Assembly (NCBI RefSeq): GCF_046764005.1
Contig: NZ_JBKOFW010000002.1
Coordinates: 124,001-188,000 of the forward strand
From: Oryzobacter faecalis
GTDB taxonomy: Bacteria; Actinomycetota; Actinomycetes; Actinomycetales; Dermatophilaceae
Length of the DNA stretch: 64,000 nt
Reading direction: 5' to 3'
Shown one piece after another: positions 34,881 to 43,526 of this stretch (positions within the stretch are counted from its first letter, which is position 1; the number at the start of each line of letters is the position of its first letter). Both the position numbers and the translations under genes were made by a program. The notes beneath the pieces are model-generated. The model saw nothing but the letters and a program-made list of their open reading frames with translations, was not told the origin of the DNA and made no database searches.

Positions 34881-35687
34881 GTGCTGGAGGCCGCGTGGTG
34901 GGGGTTCGTCGGAGGGGTCTCCCTCCTGCTCGGCGCGCTCGTCGGGGCGTTCCTGCCGGTGCCGCGCCGCGTCATCGGCGTCGTCATGGCCTTCGGCGCC
35001 GGGGTGCTCGTCAGCGCCGTCGCGTTCGAGCTCACCGAGGAGGCGTACCGCGTCGCGGGGGGCCCGACCGCCGCGCTGGGCCTCGTCGCGGGGTCGCTGG
35101 CGTTCTTCGCCGGCGACTGGGCGATCGACCGCCGGGGCGGCCACCGCCGCAAGAGCCCCGTCCACGGCGGGATCCGCCGCGACCGAGCGGGAGACGGCGC
35201 GACGACCCCCGCCGATGCGGCCGGCGGGGCCGGCGGGGCCGGGGCCGGTGCGGCGTCCTCGGCGCTCGCGCTCGTCCTCGGCGCACTCCTCGACGGCATC
35301 CCCGAGTCGGCCGCCATCGGCATCAGCCTGCTCGGCGGCGACGGAGTGGGTGTGGCGATGGTGGCCGCCGTGTTCCTCTCCAACGTCCCGGAGTCGATGT
35401 CGGCGACGACCGGGCTCAGGGCGTCGGGACGCTCGACGCCCTGGATCCTCGGCCTGTGGACCTCGGTCGTCGTCGCGTCGTTGCTCGCCGCGGTCGCGGG
35501 GTACGCCCTGCTCGGCGAGGCGTCCGGCGCGACGGTCGGCGTGATCCAGACCTTCGCGGCGGGCGCCATCCTCACGATGCTCGCCGACACGATGGTCCCC
35601 GAGGCCACCGAGCACGCAGGGCGGGTCGTGGGCCTGTTCACCGTGCTCGGGTTCGCCGTCGCGTTCCTCCTCGGCGCCGCCGGCTGA
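34881..35687 (+). CDS. ZIP-family metal transporter
   Basis: About 268 residues, seven or eight membrane segments with a Gly/Ala-rich cytoplasmic loop (AAGGAGGAGAGA). The signature segments are GALLDGIPESAAIG and LSNVPESMSATTG, corresponding to the HNxPEG and later HxxPE-type motifs, although the first His-Asn is replaced by Asp-Gly. The family usually imports Zn or Fe into the cytoplasm; the altered motif leaves substrate uncertain. The GTG start is preceded by a -10-like box. Confidence 0.85.
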   Translation: MLEAAWWGFVGGVSLLLGALVGAFLPVPRRVIGVVMAFGAGVLVSAVAFELTEEAYRVAGGPTAALGLVAGSLAFFAGDWAIDRRGGHRRKSPVHGGIRRDRAGDGATTPADAAGGAGGAGAGAASSALALVLGALLDGIPESAAIGISLLGGDGVGVAMVAAVFLSNVPESMSATTGLRASGRSTPWILGLWTSVVVASLLAAVAGYALLGEASGATVGVIQTFAAGAILTMLADTMVPEATEHAGRVVGLFTVLGFAVAFLLGAAG

Positions 35688-35706
35688 GGAGGGCCGGCCA
35701 CCCGGC

Positions 35707-36660
35707 TCACCGCCAGGCGGCGGCGATCGCGGCGATGTGCCGGTGGTCGGTCCCGCAGCAGCCCCCGAGGACGGTGAGGGCGGGCAGCCGCTCGCGCAGG
35801 GCGAGGTACTGGGCGGCGAGCTCGTCCGGGTCGCCCTCGTCGAGCTCCTCCGCCTCGTCGAGCTCGGCGTGGCTGAGGCGCGAGGCGTTCGCCCGCACCC
35901 CGCGGATGCGGTCGGTCCAGGCGGAGCCGGTCTCGAGGACGTCCTCGAAGTGGGTGGGGTGCGCACAGTTGACCATGAAGTAGGCGGCGCCCGAACCGGT
36001 GCGCGCGTCGACCTCCTCGACCGCCTCGCGCAGCGGCTGGCCGCTCGGGAGCCGGCCGTCGGTCTCGACCGTGAAGGAGATGACGACCGGGACACCCGCC
36101 TCCTGCGCCGCCCGGACGACCCCGACCGCCTCGTCGGCGGACGTCATCGTGATGGCCGTGACGAGGTCGGCAGCGGTCGCGGCGAAGGTGTCGACCTGGA
36201 CGGCGTGGTACGCCGCGGCCTCCTCGGCGCTCATCGCGGTGTCGACGACGTAGCCGTCGCCGCGCGGTCCGACGCACCCCGAGATGACGACGGGCGGGGC
36301 GTCGGGCCCCTGGAGGTCGCGCAGCTCCTCGAGGAGGGCGACGGCGCGGCGGTTGAGCTCGGCCAGCTGCCGGGTGTCGTGGCCGAGCCGGTGGGCCCAG
36401 TCGGGGCTGGCGCGCCAGGTCGGCGTCTCGAGGACGATGCCCAGGCCCCGCTGCCGCGCGACGGCGAGGTAGGGCTCGAAGTAGCGCCGCAGCGCGTCCT
36501 CACCGCCGTCGCGGGTCAGGAGGTCGTAGGCGGCGAAGAACGGCAGGTCGAGGCCGTCGTGGAAGATCAGCGTCGTCTCGATGCCCCCGTCCGTGAGGAA
36601 GGGCTCGGGGCCCAGCTGGGGCAGCGACTCTCGGTGACGCGCACCGGACGAGGCGTTCAT
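35707..36660 (-). CDS. mmuM: Homocysteine S-methyltransferase (MmuM-like)
   Basis: About 317 residues. Zinc-ligand cysteines are in FMVNCAHP near residue 230 and in the LTVLGGCCGTDHRHI pair near the end. The N-terminal LTDGGIETTLIF matches the DGGxxxxL start of the family. The enzyme transfers methyl from S-methylmethionine or S-adenosylmethionine to homocysteine, making methionine. It stands alone between a ZIP gene and a rhodanese gene. The gene symbol is by family, not proof of the methyl donor. Confidence 0.88.
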   Translation of the reverse strand: MNASSGARHRESLPQLGPEPFLTDGGIETTLIFHDGLDLPFFAAYDLLTRDGGEDALRRYFEPYLAVARQRGLGIVLETPTWRASPDWAHRLGHDTRQLAELNRRAVALLEELRDLQGPDAPPVVISGCVGPRGDGYVVDTAMSAEEAAAYHAVQVDTFAATAADLVTAITMTSADEAVGVVRAAQEAGVPVVISFTVETDGRLPSGQPLREAVEEVDARTGSGAAYFMVNCAHPTHFEDVLETGSAWTDRIRGVRANASRLSHAELDEAEELDEGDPDELAAQYLALRERLPALTVLGGCCGTDHRHIAAIAAAWR

Positions 36661-36759
36661 GCGGTCCTCCAGACCCTCGCGCCGCCTGTGCGGCGGCGAG
36701 CGGTACGACGGTAGGACCTGACCGGCGCCCCGGCCAAGGGTGCGGGGCGAGCCCCGAGG

Positions 36760-37095
36760 TCAGGGCACCTCGGGCGTGCCGCCCGCGGCCTCCATCGGCT
36801 TGCCCGCGGCGTGCCAGGCGCGCATGCCACCGGAGAGGTTCGCGACCTCGTATCCCTGCTGCGCGAGCCACGGCATGACCCGCTGGACCCGCCCGCCGGA
36901 GCGGCAGGTGATGACGAGCGGCTCGTCGCGGTCGAGGAAGGGCGCGAGCTCGTCGACCCGGGCGGGCAGCTCGGACATCGGGATGTGGACGGCGGCCGGC
37001 GCGTGGCCACGGTCCCACTCGTCCTGCTCGCGGATGTCGAGGACCACGGCGTCGTCGGGCAGGTCGGTGACGGGGACGTCGGGGTAGGCGCTCAT
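36760..37095 (-). CDS. Rhodanese-like single-domain protein
   Basis: About 111 residues: VVLDIREQDEWDRGHAPAAVHIPMSEL, then the active-site loop VITCRSGGRVQRVMPWL with the cysteine, and VANLSGGMRAWHAAGKP. The loop CRSGGR has the length of sulfurtransferases. It moves sulfane sulfur from thiosulfate or another donor to an acceptor not known here. GAGAAT is six bases before the ATG and could be a leaderless -10. Confidence 0.93.
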   Translation of the reverse strand: MSAYPDVPVTDLPDDAVVLDIREQDEWDRGHAPAAVHIPMSELPARVDELAPFLDRDEPLVITCRSGGRVQRVMPWLAQQGYEVANLSGGMRAWHAAGKPMEAAGGTPEVP

Positions 37096-37164
37096 GGGTC
37101 CATTCTCGCAAAGCCCGGCTGCCGGCCGGCGCCGAGCCCGGGCGCACCACCGCTGCCTCCGCGC

Positions 37165-37212
37165 GACCGTGGGTGAGATCGTCGCCCCGCCGACGCCGTT
37201 GACCCACGTCGG
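37165..37212. repeat. Decayed palindrome, family F (copy 2)
   Basis: CGTGGGTGAGATCGTCG (37167-37183) and a partly complementary right arm ending GACCCACG (37201-37208) resemble the perfect palindrome at 59658-59709, with one deletion on the left and several mismatches on the right. It lies between the rhodanese and Fpg/Nei genes. Confidence 0.5.
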
Positions 37213-37243
37213 CGGGAGGGCGGCCGAGCCCCTCGGGTGGGGC

Positions 37244-38104
37244 CTACTTGAGGAACTTGCTGGTGCGGCGGTCGGCGAGCGGCTTGCCACCGGTCTGGCA
37301 GGTCGCGCAGTACTGGAGGGAGGAGTCGGCGAAGGAGACCTCGCGCACGACGTCGCCGCACTCCGGGCAGGTCTGGCCGGTGCGGCCGTGCACCCGCATC
37401 CCGGCACGCTTGGCGTCCTTGAGCTCCTTCGCGGGCTTCCCGCTGGCCGCCGTGACCGCGCCGGTGAGCGTGGCCCGCAGCGCCGTGTAGAGCCGCTCGA
37501 CCTCCTCGGCGTCGAGCGTCGCGGCGAGGGCGAACGGCGAGAGCTTGGCGACGTGGAGCACCTCGTCGGAGTACGCGTTGCCCACCCCCGCGATGATCGA
37601 CTGGTCGCGCAGCATCCCCTTGACCTGCATCCGGTGCGACGCGGCGATGGCGGCGAACACCTCGAGGGTGAAGTCGTCGGTCAGCGGGTCGGGGCCGAGG
37701 GAGGCGATGCCGGGGACGAGCCCGGGGTCGCCGACGACGTACGCCGCGAGGCTCTTCTTCGTCCCGGCCTCCGTGAGGTCGAACCCCGACGCGTCGTCGA
37801 ACCGCACGCGCAGCGCGATCGGCGACTTCCCGGGCCGGAGCACCGTGGCCGGCATCGCGTCCGACCAGCGCAACCAGCCGGCGCGGGCCAGGTGGAAGAC
37901 GAGGTGCGTCCCGCCGCAGTCGAGGTCGAGGAACTTGCCGTGCCGGGCCACCCCGTCGACCGGGGCGCCGACGAGCGCCTGGGGAGGCGGGGTGAAGGTC
38001 TTGAGCACCGAGATCGACCCGAGCTCGACGCCCGTGACGACGAGCCCCTCGGTGCGCTCGCGCAGGAACTCGACGAGGGCCTGCACCTCGGGCAGCTCGG
38101 GCAT
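37244..38104 (-). CDS. Fpg/Nei family DNA glycosylase/AP lyase
   Basis: About 286 residues. The N-terminal catalytic MPELPEVQALVEFL (proline after cleaved Met, and glutamate), SIIAGVGNAYSDEVLHVAKLSPF helix-two-turn-helix, and a C-terminal zinc finger TCPECG..YCATCQTGGKPLADRRTSKFLK. It excises oxidised bases and nicks the backbone. The long LKTFTPPPQALVG N-terminal strand suits the actinobacterial Nei/Fpg-like subgroup more than canonical MutM. Start follows TAGCGT. Confidence 0.93.
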   Translation of the reverse strand: MPELPEVQALVEFLRERTEGLVVTGVELGSISVLKTFTPPPQALVGAPVDGVARHGKFLDLDCGGTHLVFHLARAGWLRWSDAMPATVLRPGKSPIALRVRFDDASGFDLTEAGTKKSLAAYVVGDPGLVPGIASLGPDPLTDDFTLEVFAAIAASHRMQVKGMLRDQSIIAGVGNAYSDEVLHVAKLSPFALAATLDAEEVERLYTALRATLTGAVTAASGKPAKELKDAKRAGMRVHGRTGQTCPECGDVVREVSFADSSLQYCATCQTGGKPLADRRTSKFLK

Positions 38105-38111
38105 GCCCGCG

Positions 38112-38117
38112 ACGCTA
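38112..38117 (-). promoter_or_regulatory. Candidate -10 box (TAGCGT), leaderless start
   Basis: TAGCGT on the minus strand lies seven bases before the ATG of the Fpg/Nei gene. Confidence 0.4.
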
Positions 38118-38186
38118 CCGGTCGTCGCCGTCATCCGGGAGGACGGACGCGGGCTCGACGGGTCTCCCTCCGGACCATCGCACCGG

Positions 38187-38257
38187 GCCTGGTGAACCGC
38201 ACGGGAAAGGTCCCGGTGCGACCCGAAAGGTTCCGGCACCAGGCGGGAGAGTTGGGA
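38187..38257. repeat. Long intergenic palindrome, family A (copy 2)
   Basis: On the minus strand it begins TCCCAACTCTCCCGCCTG and continues with the same 30-base lead as the copy at 22251 (about 29 of 31 bases). The following hairpin is imperfect, with outer arms GCCTGGTG and CACCAGGC and an inner CGCAC..GTGCG stem. It lies between the GH144-like gene 3' end and the Fpg/Nei gene. Confidence 0.75.
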
Positions 38258-38264
38258 CGAGGGG

Positions 38265-39572
38265 TCAGGCGGCGCGGCCGGGCATCCGCTCGGACTCGGC
38301 CGGCCAGCCCCGCGCAGCGAGCACGGGCCGCAGGGCACCCTCGACCTCCGGCGTCGCGAACGCCCGCCGCAGCGCGCCTTCCGTGAGGACGTGGGCGAGC
38401 GCCGCCATCACCATCGACTGGTCGAGGACGAGGTGGCGGCCCGCGGTGCGCCGCGACCGGAGGCCGATGACGTCGACGAACCCGCCCGGCCCGTAGCACC
38501 CGAGCGACTCCAGCCGGGACAGGCAGGACGTGGCGGCCGCGGGGTCGTGGAGCAGCGCCATCGCTGCAGCGTGCGGGGTGACGACGGGGTCGTCGTCGAG
38601 CGCGCTCGGGTACCCGGGCACCGTCCAGGCGACCGGTGCGACGCCCCACTCGGAGTAGCCCTCCCCGGGCTTGGCCGCGGGTGACCAGCCCCACGCGCCC
38701 CACCCGTGCTCCGCCGCCCAGTCCCGCTGCGCCGCAACGGTCTCCGGGTGGTTGCGGGCCCACAGGTCCGGTGACCACTCCTCCTCGGGGACGAGCAGGT
38801 CCGGCATCAGGGCCTCGAACATCGAGCCGCCGAAGGTCGGCACGACGTCGCGACCGCGGTAGGAGACGAGCGGGGTCGACAGGGCGGCGTAGTGCTCGGG
38901 AGGCACCTGGCCGGCGACGATGCCCACGTACGAGGCGATCCGGGGCTCGGAGTTGAGCAGGTCGTAGTGGTGAGGCGTGTGGTGCACGGCTGGACCACCG
39001 GTGTACGACGCGAGGACGGTCGGCTGACCGGGGTCCTGCGACCAGAACCCGCCGCGCAGCCGCCCGCCCGGTCCCGGTGGCCCGGCCTCCGGGTCGTGGA
39101 AGGCGGCGAAGTCCATCCGCAGCCGCAGCGCTCGGGCCTCGGCGGCGAGCGCGGGCACGGCCCCCTCGACGACGAGCAGCCCGGCGGCGAGCCACCCGTT
39201 GTCGACGCTCGACATGAACGGCACGACGGGCGAGCCGTCGACGAAGGTGCGCAGGAGGTCGCCGGTCGCCTCGTCGTACCAGTTGGCAAGCTGTCCCGAG
39301 CCGTCGTGGCGCTCGATGCCGTCGAGGGTGGACAGCACTGCGGCACATCGCTGTCGGCACTCGTCGGCCTGGACGAAGCCGAGCTCGCGGGCAGCGACGG
39401 TGCTCCACAGCAGGCCGCCGATGTTCGTCGGCGAGGTGTACCGGGAGCGGGTCGCGGGGTCGAGGCGGTCGTCGACCCAGTCGGCGGGAAGCCCGGTGCG
39501 CTCGTCGGTCATCGCGTCCAGGGAGCGCCACGTGTCACCCGCCCACCGGGTCAGCAGGGCGGCGTCAGGCAC
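38265..39572 (-). CDS. GH144-like beta-1,2-glucanase (glycoamylase fold), no signal peptide
   Basis: About 435 residues forming an (alpha/alpha)6-type enzyme of the PF10091/GH144 kind. Visible family blocks are TSPTNIGGLLWSTVAAREL, MSSVDNGWLAAGLLVVE, YDLLNSEPRIASYVGIV, PTFGGSMFEALMPDLLVPE, GWGAWGWSPAAKPGEGYSEWGV, VVTPHAAAMALLHDP and LVLDQSMVMAALAHVL. GH144 members cleave beta-1,2-glucans, endo or sophorose-releasing. Here there is no secretion signal, so it would act in the cytoplasm on imported oligosaccharides. The GTG start overlaps the LacI gene by eight bases, with AGGAG upstream. It closes the leftward operon of the beta-glucan locus. Exact bond specificity is inferred from family and neighbours. 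Confidence 0.8.
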   Translation of the reverse strand: MPDAALLTRWAGDTWRSLDAMTDERTGLPADWVDDRLDPATRSRYTSPTNIGGLLWSTVAARELGFVQADECRQRCAAVLSTLDGIERHDGSGQLANWYDEATGDLLRTFVDGSPVVPFMSSVDNGWLAAGLLVVEGAVPALAAEARALRLRMDFAAFHDPEAGPPGPGGRLRGGFWSQDPGQPTVLASYTGGPAVHHTPHHYDLLNSEPRIASYVGIVAGQVPPEHYAALSTPLVSYRGRDVVPTFGGSMFEALMPDLLVPEEEWSPDLWARNHPETVAAQRDWAAEHGWGAWGWSPAAKPGEGYSEWGVAPVAWTVPGYPSALDDDPVVTPHAAAMALLHDPAAATSCLSRLESLGCYGPGGFVDVIGLRSRRTAGRHLVLDQSMVMAALAHVLTEGALRRAFATPEVEGALRPVLAARGWPAESERMPGRAA

Positions 39573-40620
39573 CGGCGCTCTCCTGGGGAGGGGTCGGGAG
39601 GGAGGGTCCGTCCCAGGCGCAGCCGCAGGAGCCGCGCAGGACGATCCGGGTCGGGATGACGAGCGGCTCCACGTCCTCGGTGCGGCCCTCGATCCGCTCG
39701 TGGAGGCGGATGGCGGCCCAGCGCCCGAGTGCGCGGGTCGGCTGCTGCGCCGTCGTCAGGCCCGGCGCCATGAAGCGCGAGGTCATGATGTCGTCGAAGC
39801 CCGTGACGGCGAGGTCCTCGGGGACGCGCACCCCGCGGCGGGCGAGCTGGGCCATGACGGAGAGGGCGAGCTCGTCGTTGGCGCACATCAGCGCGTCGAC
39901 CGGCTCGGTCATCGCGAGGATCCGGTCGACGGCCTCGGGGCCCGACTCCTCCTCCGGGTGCACGCGGACCGGCGGCCCGGCCTCCATGAGCTTGCGCCTG
40001 CGCAGCGCGGAGACGAACCCCTCGTAGCGGCCGGCGAAGTCGTGGGAGTCCTCGACGAGCCCGACGAAGAGCAGGTGACGGCGGCCGTGGCCGACGAGGT
40101 GGCTCGTCAGCTCGGCGGCGCTGCGCTCGTTCTCGATGAGGACCGCGTCGCAGCCCTCGACGGGGTCGCGGGCGATGAGGACGGTCGGCGTGCCGCGGCT
40201 GATCGAGCGGACCGTCGCGTCGGCGACCGTGGCGGTCGCGACGACGAGCCCGTCGACCCGCTGGAGCATCGTCCTCAGCTGGTCCTCGATGTCGACCGGT
40301 CCGCCGGCGAGCGCGACGACGACGGACTGCCCGTACTGCGCGGCCGTCCCCTCGAACCCGGTGAGCAGGTCGGAGAAGTACGGGCCGTGGAGCCCGGGGA
40401 GGACGAGGCCGTGGGTCTGGTGGCGCGGCACGTCGACCGGTCGCGAGGAGCGCAGCGGCACGTAGTCGAGCTCCTCGACGGCGCGCAGCACCTTGCGCCG
40501 CGTCATCGGCGAGGCGGGGGTGGACCCCTTGAGCACCCGCGACACCGTGGCGATCGAGACGCCCGCCCGTTCGGCGACCGTGTAGATCGTCACGGGCCGG
40601 TCGTCGTCGACCGCGGCCAC
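39565..40620 (-). CDS. LacI-family transcriptional regulator
   Basis: About 351 residues. HTH TIYTVAERAGVSIATVSRVLKG at residues ~10-30, hinge helix near YVPLRSSRPV, then a periplasmic-binding-protein-like effector domain (VDALMCANDELALSVMAQLARRGVRVPEDLAVTGFDDI, LTTAQQPTRALGRWA). The C-terminus is a little odd, GSCGCAWDGPSL. The GTG at 40620 has GGAGGGAGGACGG upstream, favouring it over the ATG-started longer frame. It sits between the ABC transporter genes and the GH144-like gene and probably represses both divergent operons until a sophoro-oligosaccharide or related effector binds. Confidence 0.93.
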   Translation of the reverse strand: MAAVDDDRPVTIYTVAERAGVSIATVSRVLKGSTPASPMTRRKVLRAVEELDYVPLRSSRPVDVPRHQTHGLVLPGLHGPYFSDLLTGFEGTAAQYGQSVVVALAGGPVDIEDQLRTMLQRVDGLVVATATVADATVRSISRGTPTVLIARDPVEGCDAVLIENERSAAELTSHLVGHGRRHLLFVGLVEDSHDFAGRYEGFVSALRRRKLMEAGPPVRVHPEEESGPEAVDRILAMTEPVDALMCANDELALSVMAQLARRGVRVPEDLAVTGFDDIMTSRFMAPGLTTAQQPTRALGRWAAIRLHERIEGRTEDVEPLVIPTRIVLRGSCGCAWDGPSLPTPPQESAGA

Positions 40621-40709
40621 CCGTCCTCCCTCCGTCGGGGCCCACCCTGCCGAACGCGCGGGCGGAAGGCCAGCCGGGGGTGCGGTCGGTGGACGGGCGT
40701 GGACGAGCG

Positions 40710-42584
40710 TCACGCGAACGGGTTCGGCACGGCCTCGAGGAGTCGCTTGGTGTAGTCGTCGCCGGGGGAGCGGATGAGGTCGAGGGTCGGCCCGCGCTCG
40801 ACGACGCGGCCCTCGTGGAGGACGAGCACCTCGTCGGAGAGCATCCGTGCGCTCAGCAGGTCGTGGGTGATGTAGAGGATGCCCATGTCGCGCTCCCGCA
40901 CGAGCGACCCGAGCAGCTCGAGCACCTCCGCGCGGATCGACACGTCCAGGCTCGAGATCGGCTCGTCGGCGACGACGATCTCGGGCTCGACGGCGAGCGC
41001 CCGCGCGATGACGACCCGCTGGCGCTGCCCGCCCGAGAGCTCGTGCGGGTACCGGTTGACGAACCGGTCGGTCGGGGTGAGCGCCACCGTCTCGAGCAGC
41101 TCGCGGACGCGCTCCCTCAGCGGCTCGCCCTTGAGCCCCTGGTAGTTGACGAGCGGCCGCTCCAACGCCTGCCCGATCCGCTTCGTCGGGTTGAGCGAGG
41201 AGTACGGGTCCTGGAAGACCATCTGGACGTGGCTGCGGTAGCGGCGCAACGACCGGCCACGGAAGCCGGCCACCTCCTCGTCGCCCTCCGGGCCGTGGAA
41301 GAGGATCCGTCCCTGCGTCGGCCTGTCGACGCCGGTGATCATCCGGGCGAGCGTCGACTTGCCCGACCCGCTCTGGCCGACGAGTGCGGTGACCTCACCG
41401 CGACGCAGCGTGAAGTCGACGCCCTCGACGGCGGTCGTGCGCTCCACGGAGAAGCCGCGGCGCCGCTCGTACACCTTGGTGACGCCCTCGACGGTGAGCA
41501 GCGGCGGACGGCCGAGTGCCCGCACCGACTCGTCGGCCGTCTTGACGAACTCGGGCCCGGCGAAGTGGCGCGTCGGCTCGCCGACGTCGGCGGTGTCCGG
41601 GCCGGCCTGCTCCGCCCCGCGCTGGATCCGGGCGACGTGGCAGGCGACCTCGCCGCCGGAGAGCGGCAGGAACGCGGGGGTCACGGTCTCGCAGCGGGCG
41701 ATCCGCTCCGGGCAGCGGGGCGCGAACACGCAGCCCTCGACCCCGCGGCTGAGGTCGGGCAGCCGCCCGGGGATGTAGGTGATCCGCACCTCCTCGGCGC
41801 GCGGGTCGCTGTACGACCCGAGCAGCCCCTTCGTGTAGGGGTGCAGGGGGTCGACGAGGAGGTCCTTGGTCGCGCGCTCCTCGACGATCCGGCCGGCGTA
41901 CATGACGAGGATCCGGTCGGAGAGGTCGAGGACGGTGCCGATGTCGTGGCTGATGAACAGCACCGCGAAGCCCTTCTCCTCCTGCAGGCGCCGCACGTTC
42001 TCGAGGATCGAGTGCTGGACGACGACGTCGAGGCCGGTGGTCGGCTCGTCGAGGACGACGAGCTTCGGCTCGAGCGCGAGGGCGAGGGCGAGGTTGACCC
42101 GCTGCTTCATCCCGCCGGACAGCTCGTGCGGGAAGGCCTTCATGAACTTCCGGTCGATCATCACCATGTCGAACAGCTCGCCGATGCGGGCCTCGAGCGC
42201 GTCGCCGCGCAGGCCCGAGTGCTCCTCGAGGACGTCGGCGAACTGCGCCTCCACGCGCACGACCGGGTTGAGCGAGTTCATGCTGCCCTGGAACACGGTC
42301 GACAGGTCGCGCCAGCGCATGGGGCGCAGCTCGTCCTCCTCGAGGTGGGTGATGTCCCGGCCGCCGAAGGTGATCGTGCCCTCGGAGATCCGCGCGGGCC
42401 GGTCGAGCAGCCGCAGCAGGGCGTTGCCGAGCGTCGTCTTGCCCGACCCGGACTCGCCGATGAGGCCGACGAACTCGCCGGGGCGGATCGACAGCGAGAC
42501 GTCGGAGACCGCCGTCACGGCGCGGTGGGCCTTCGGCTCGTAGCGGACCGAGAGGTCGCGGACGTCGAGGATCGGGGTCGCCAT
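40710..42584 (-). CDS. Fused double ATP-binding protein of a peptide/oligosaccharide ABC transporter (DppD-DppF-like)
   Basis: About 624 residues with two complete ABC ATPase domains. First: Walker A GESGSGKTTLGNA near residue 40, signature LSGGMKQRVN, Walker B LVVLDEPTTGLDV, then the oligopeptide-transporter C-terminal region with three cysteines (FAPRCPERIARCETVTPAF). Second: Walker A GQSGSGKSTLARM near residue 405, signature LSGGQRQRVV, Walker B IVVADEPISSLDV. It powers import through the two permeases encoded just upstream, three bases away. The Opp/Dpp class also includes beta-glucoside importers in some bacteria, which fits this locus better than peptides. Confidence 0.93.
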   Translation of the reverse strand: MATPILDVRDLSVRYEPKAHRAVTAVSDVSLSIRPGEFVGLIGESGSGKTTLGNALLRLLDRPARISEGTITFGGRDITHLEEDELRPMRWRDLSTVFQGSMNSLNPVVRVEAQFADVLEEHSGLRGDALEARIGELFDMVMIDRKFMKAFPHELSGGMKQRVNLALALALEPKLVVLDEPTTGLDVVVQHSILENVRRLQEEKGFAVLFISHDIGTVLDLSDRILVMYAGRIVEERATKDLLVDPLHPYTKGLLGSYSDPRAEEVRITYIPGRLPDLSRGVEGCVFAPRCPERIARCETVTPAFLPLSGGEVACHVARIQRGAEQAGPDTADVGEPTRHFAGPEFVKTADESVRALGRPPLLTVEGVTKVYERRRGFSVERTTAVEGVDFTLRRGEVTALVGQSGSGKSTLARMITGVDRPTQGRILFHGPEGDEEVAGFRGRSLRRYRSHVQMVFQDPYSSLNPTKRIGQALERPLVNYQGLKGEPLRERVRELLETVALTPTDRFVNRYPHELSGGQRQRVVIARALAVEPEIVVADEPISSLDVSIRAEVLELLGSLVRERDMGILYITHDLLSARMLSDEVLVLHEGRVVERGPTLDLIRSPGDDYTKRLLEAVPNPFA

Positions 42585-42587
42585 CGG

Positions 42588-43526
42588 TCAGTCCTCCCTC
42601 AGGTGGGGGTTGCTCAGCAGGTCGACCCCGAAGTTGAGGAACGACATCGCGGTGATGAGGACGGCCAGGACCAGACCCGGCGCGAAGACCCAGATGAACA
42701 GGCCCTGCGCGATCGCCCCCTGGGCGTCGGCCTGGTAGAGCATGGTGCCCCAGGAGACCTGGCGGGAGTCGCCGAGGCCGAGGACCGCCAGGCCCGCCTC
42801 CGCCCCGATCGCCCCGGTCGCCGCGCCGACGAAGCCGGCGGCGACCAGCGAGGTCATGTTGGGCATGATCTCGCGGAAGACGATCCGGAACGTGCCCTCG
42901 CCGGAGAACTTGGCGGCGGTGACGAAGTCGCGGTTGCGCAGCGTGATGATCTGCGCCCTCTTCCCGCGCGCCGCACCGGCCCACGACGTGATGGCGATGA
43001 CGGCCACGATGAGCCCGACGCCGCGGGTCTCCGCGTAGGCGACGAGGGTGATGATGAGCGGCAGCACGGGGATGACGAGGGCGACGTTGGTGAGGAAGGT
43101 CAGCCCGTCGTCGAGCAGCGTCCCCTCGGCGTAGCCGGAGATCATGCCGATGAGCAGTGCGAAGACCGTGGCGAGCAGGCCACCGAACAGCCCGACGAGC
43201 AGCGAGACGCGCGTGCCGTGGATGAGCTGGGAGGCGATGTCCTGGCCGTTGGTCGTCGTGCCCAGCCAGTTCTCGGCGCTCGGCCCGGCGAGGGGGACGA
43301 AGTCGGAGTTGCTCGGGTCGTGCGGGGCGAGCAGCGGGGCGAAGATCGCGACGAGCGCGTAGACCGCGACGATGACGATCCCGACGCGGGCCTTCCTGCT
43401 GCTCCAGACGACCTGCCACCAGGTGGCGGGCGCCTGCGCGTCGCTGACCTCCTCGACGGCGGCCGAGGCCAGGCCCTGGGTGGGGTCGCCGACCCGCATC
43501 GGGTCGGAGGCGGGGGTGGTGGTCAC
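42588..43526 (-). CDS. ABC transporter permease (DppC/OppC-like)
   Basis: About 312 residues with six membrane segments, the first (VGIVIVAVYALVAIFAPLLAP) followed by a large periplasmic loop with HDPSNSDFVPLAGPSAENWLGTTTNGQDI, the OppC N-terminal signature. The EAA-type coupling loop is GLAVLGLGDSRQVSWGTMLYQA and is preceded by FREIMPNM. GTG start overlaps the upstream permease stop by four bases. It pairs with the other permease and the fused ATPase. Confidence 0.93.
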   Translation of the reverse strand: MTTTPASDPMRVGDPTQGLASAAVEEVSDAQAPATWWQVVWSSRKARVGIVIVAVYALVAIFAPLLAPHDPSNSDFVPLAGPSAENWLGTTTNGQDIASQLIHGTRVSLLVGLFGGLLATVFALLIGMISGYAEGTLLDDGLTFLTNVALVIPVLPLIITLVAYAETRGVGLIVAVIAITSWAGAARGKRAQIITLRNRDFVTAAKFSGEGTFRIVFREIMPNMTSLVAAGFVGAATGAIGAEAGLAVLGLGDSRQVSWGTMLYQADAQGAIAQGLFIWVFAPGLVLAVLITAMSFLNFGVDLLSNPHLRED

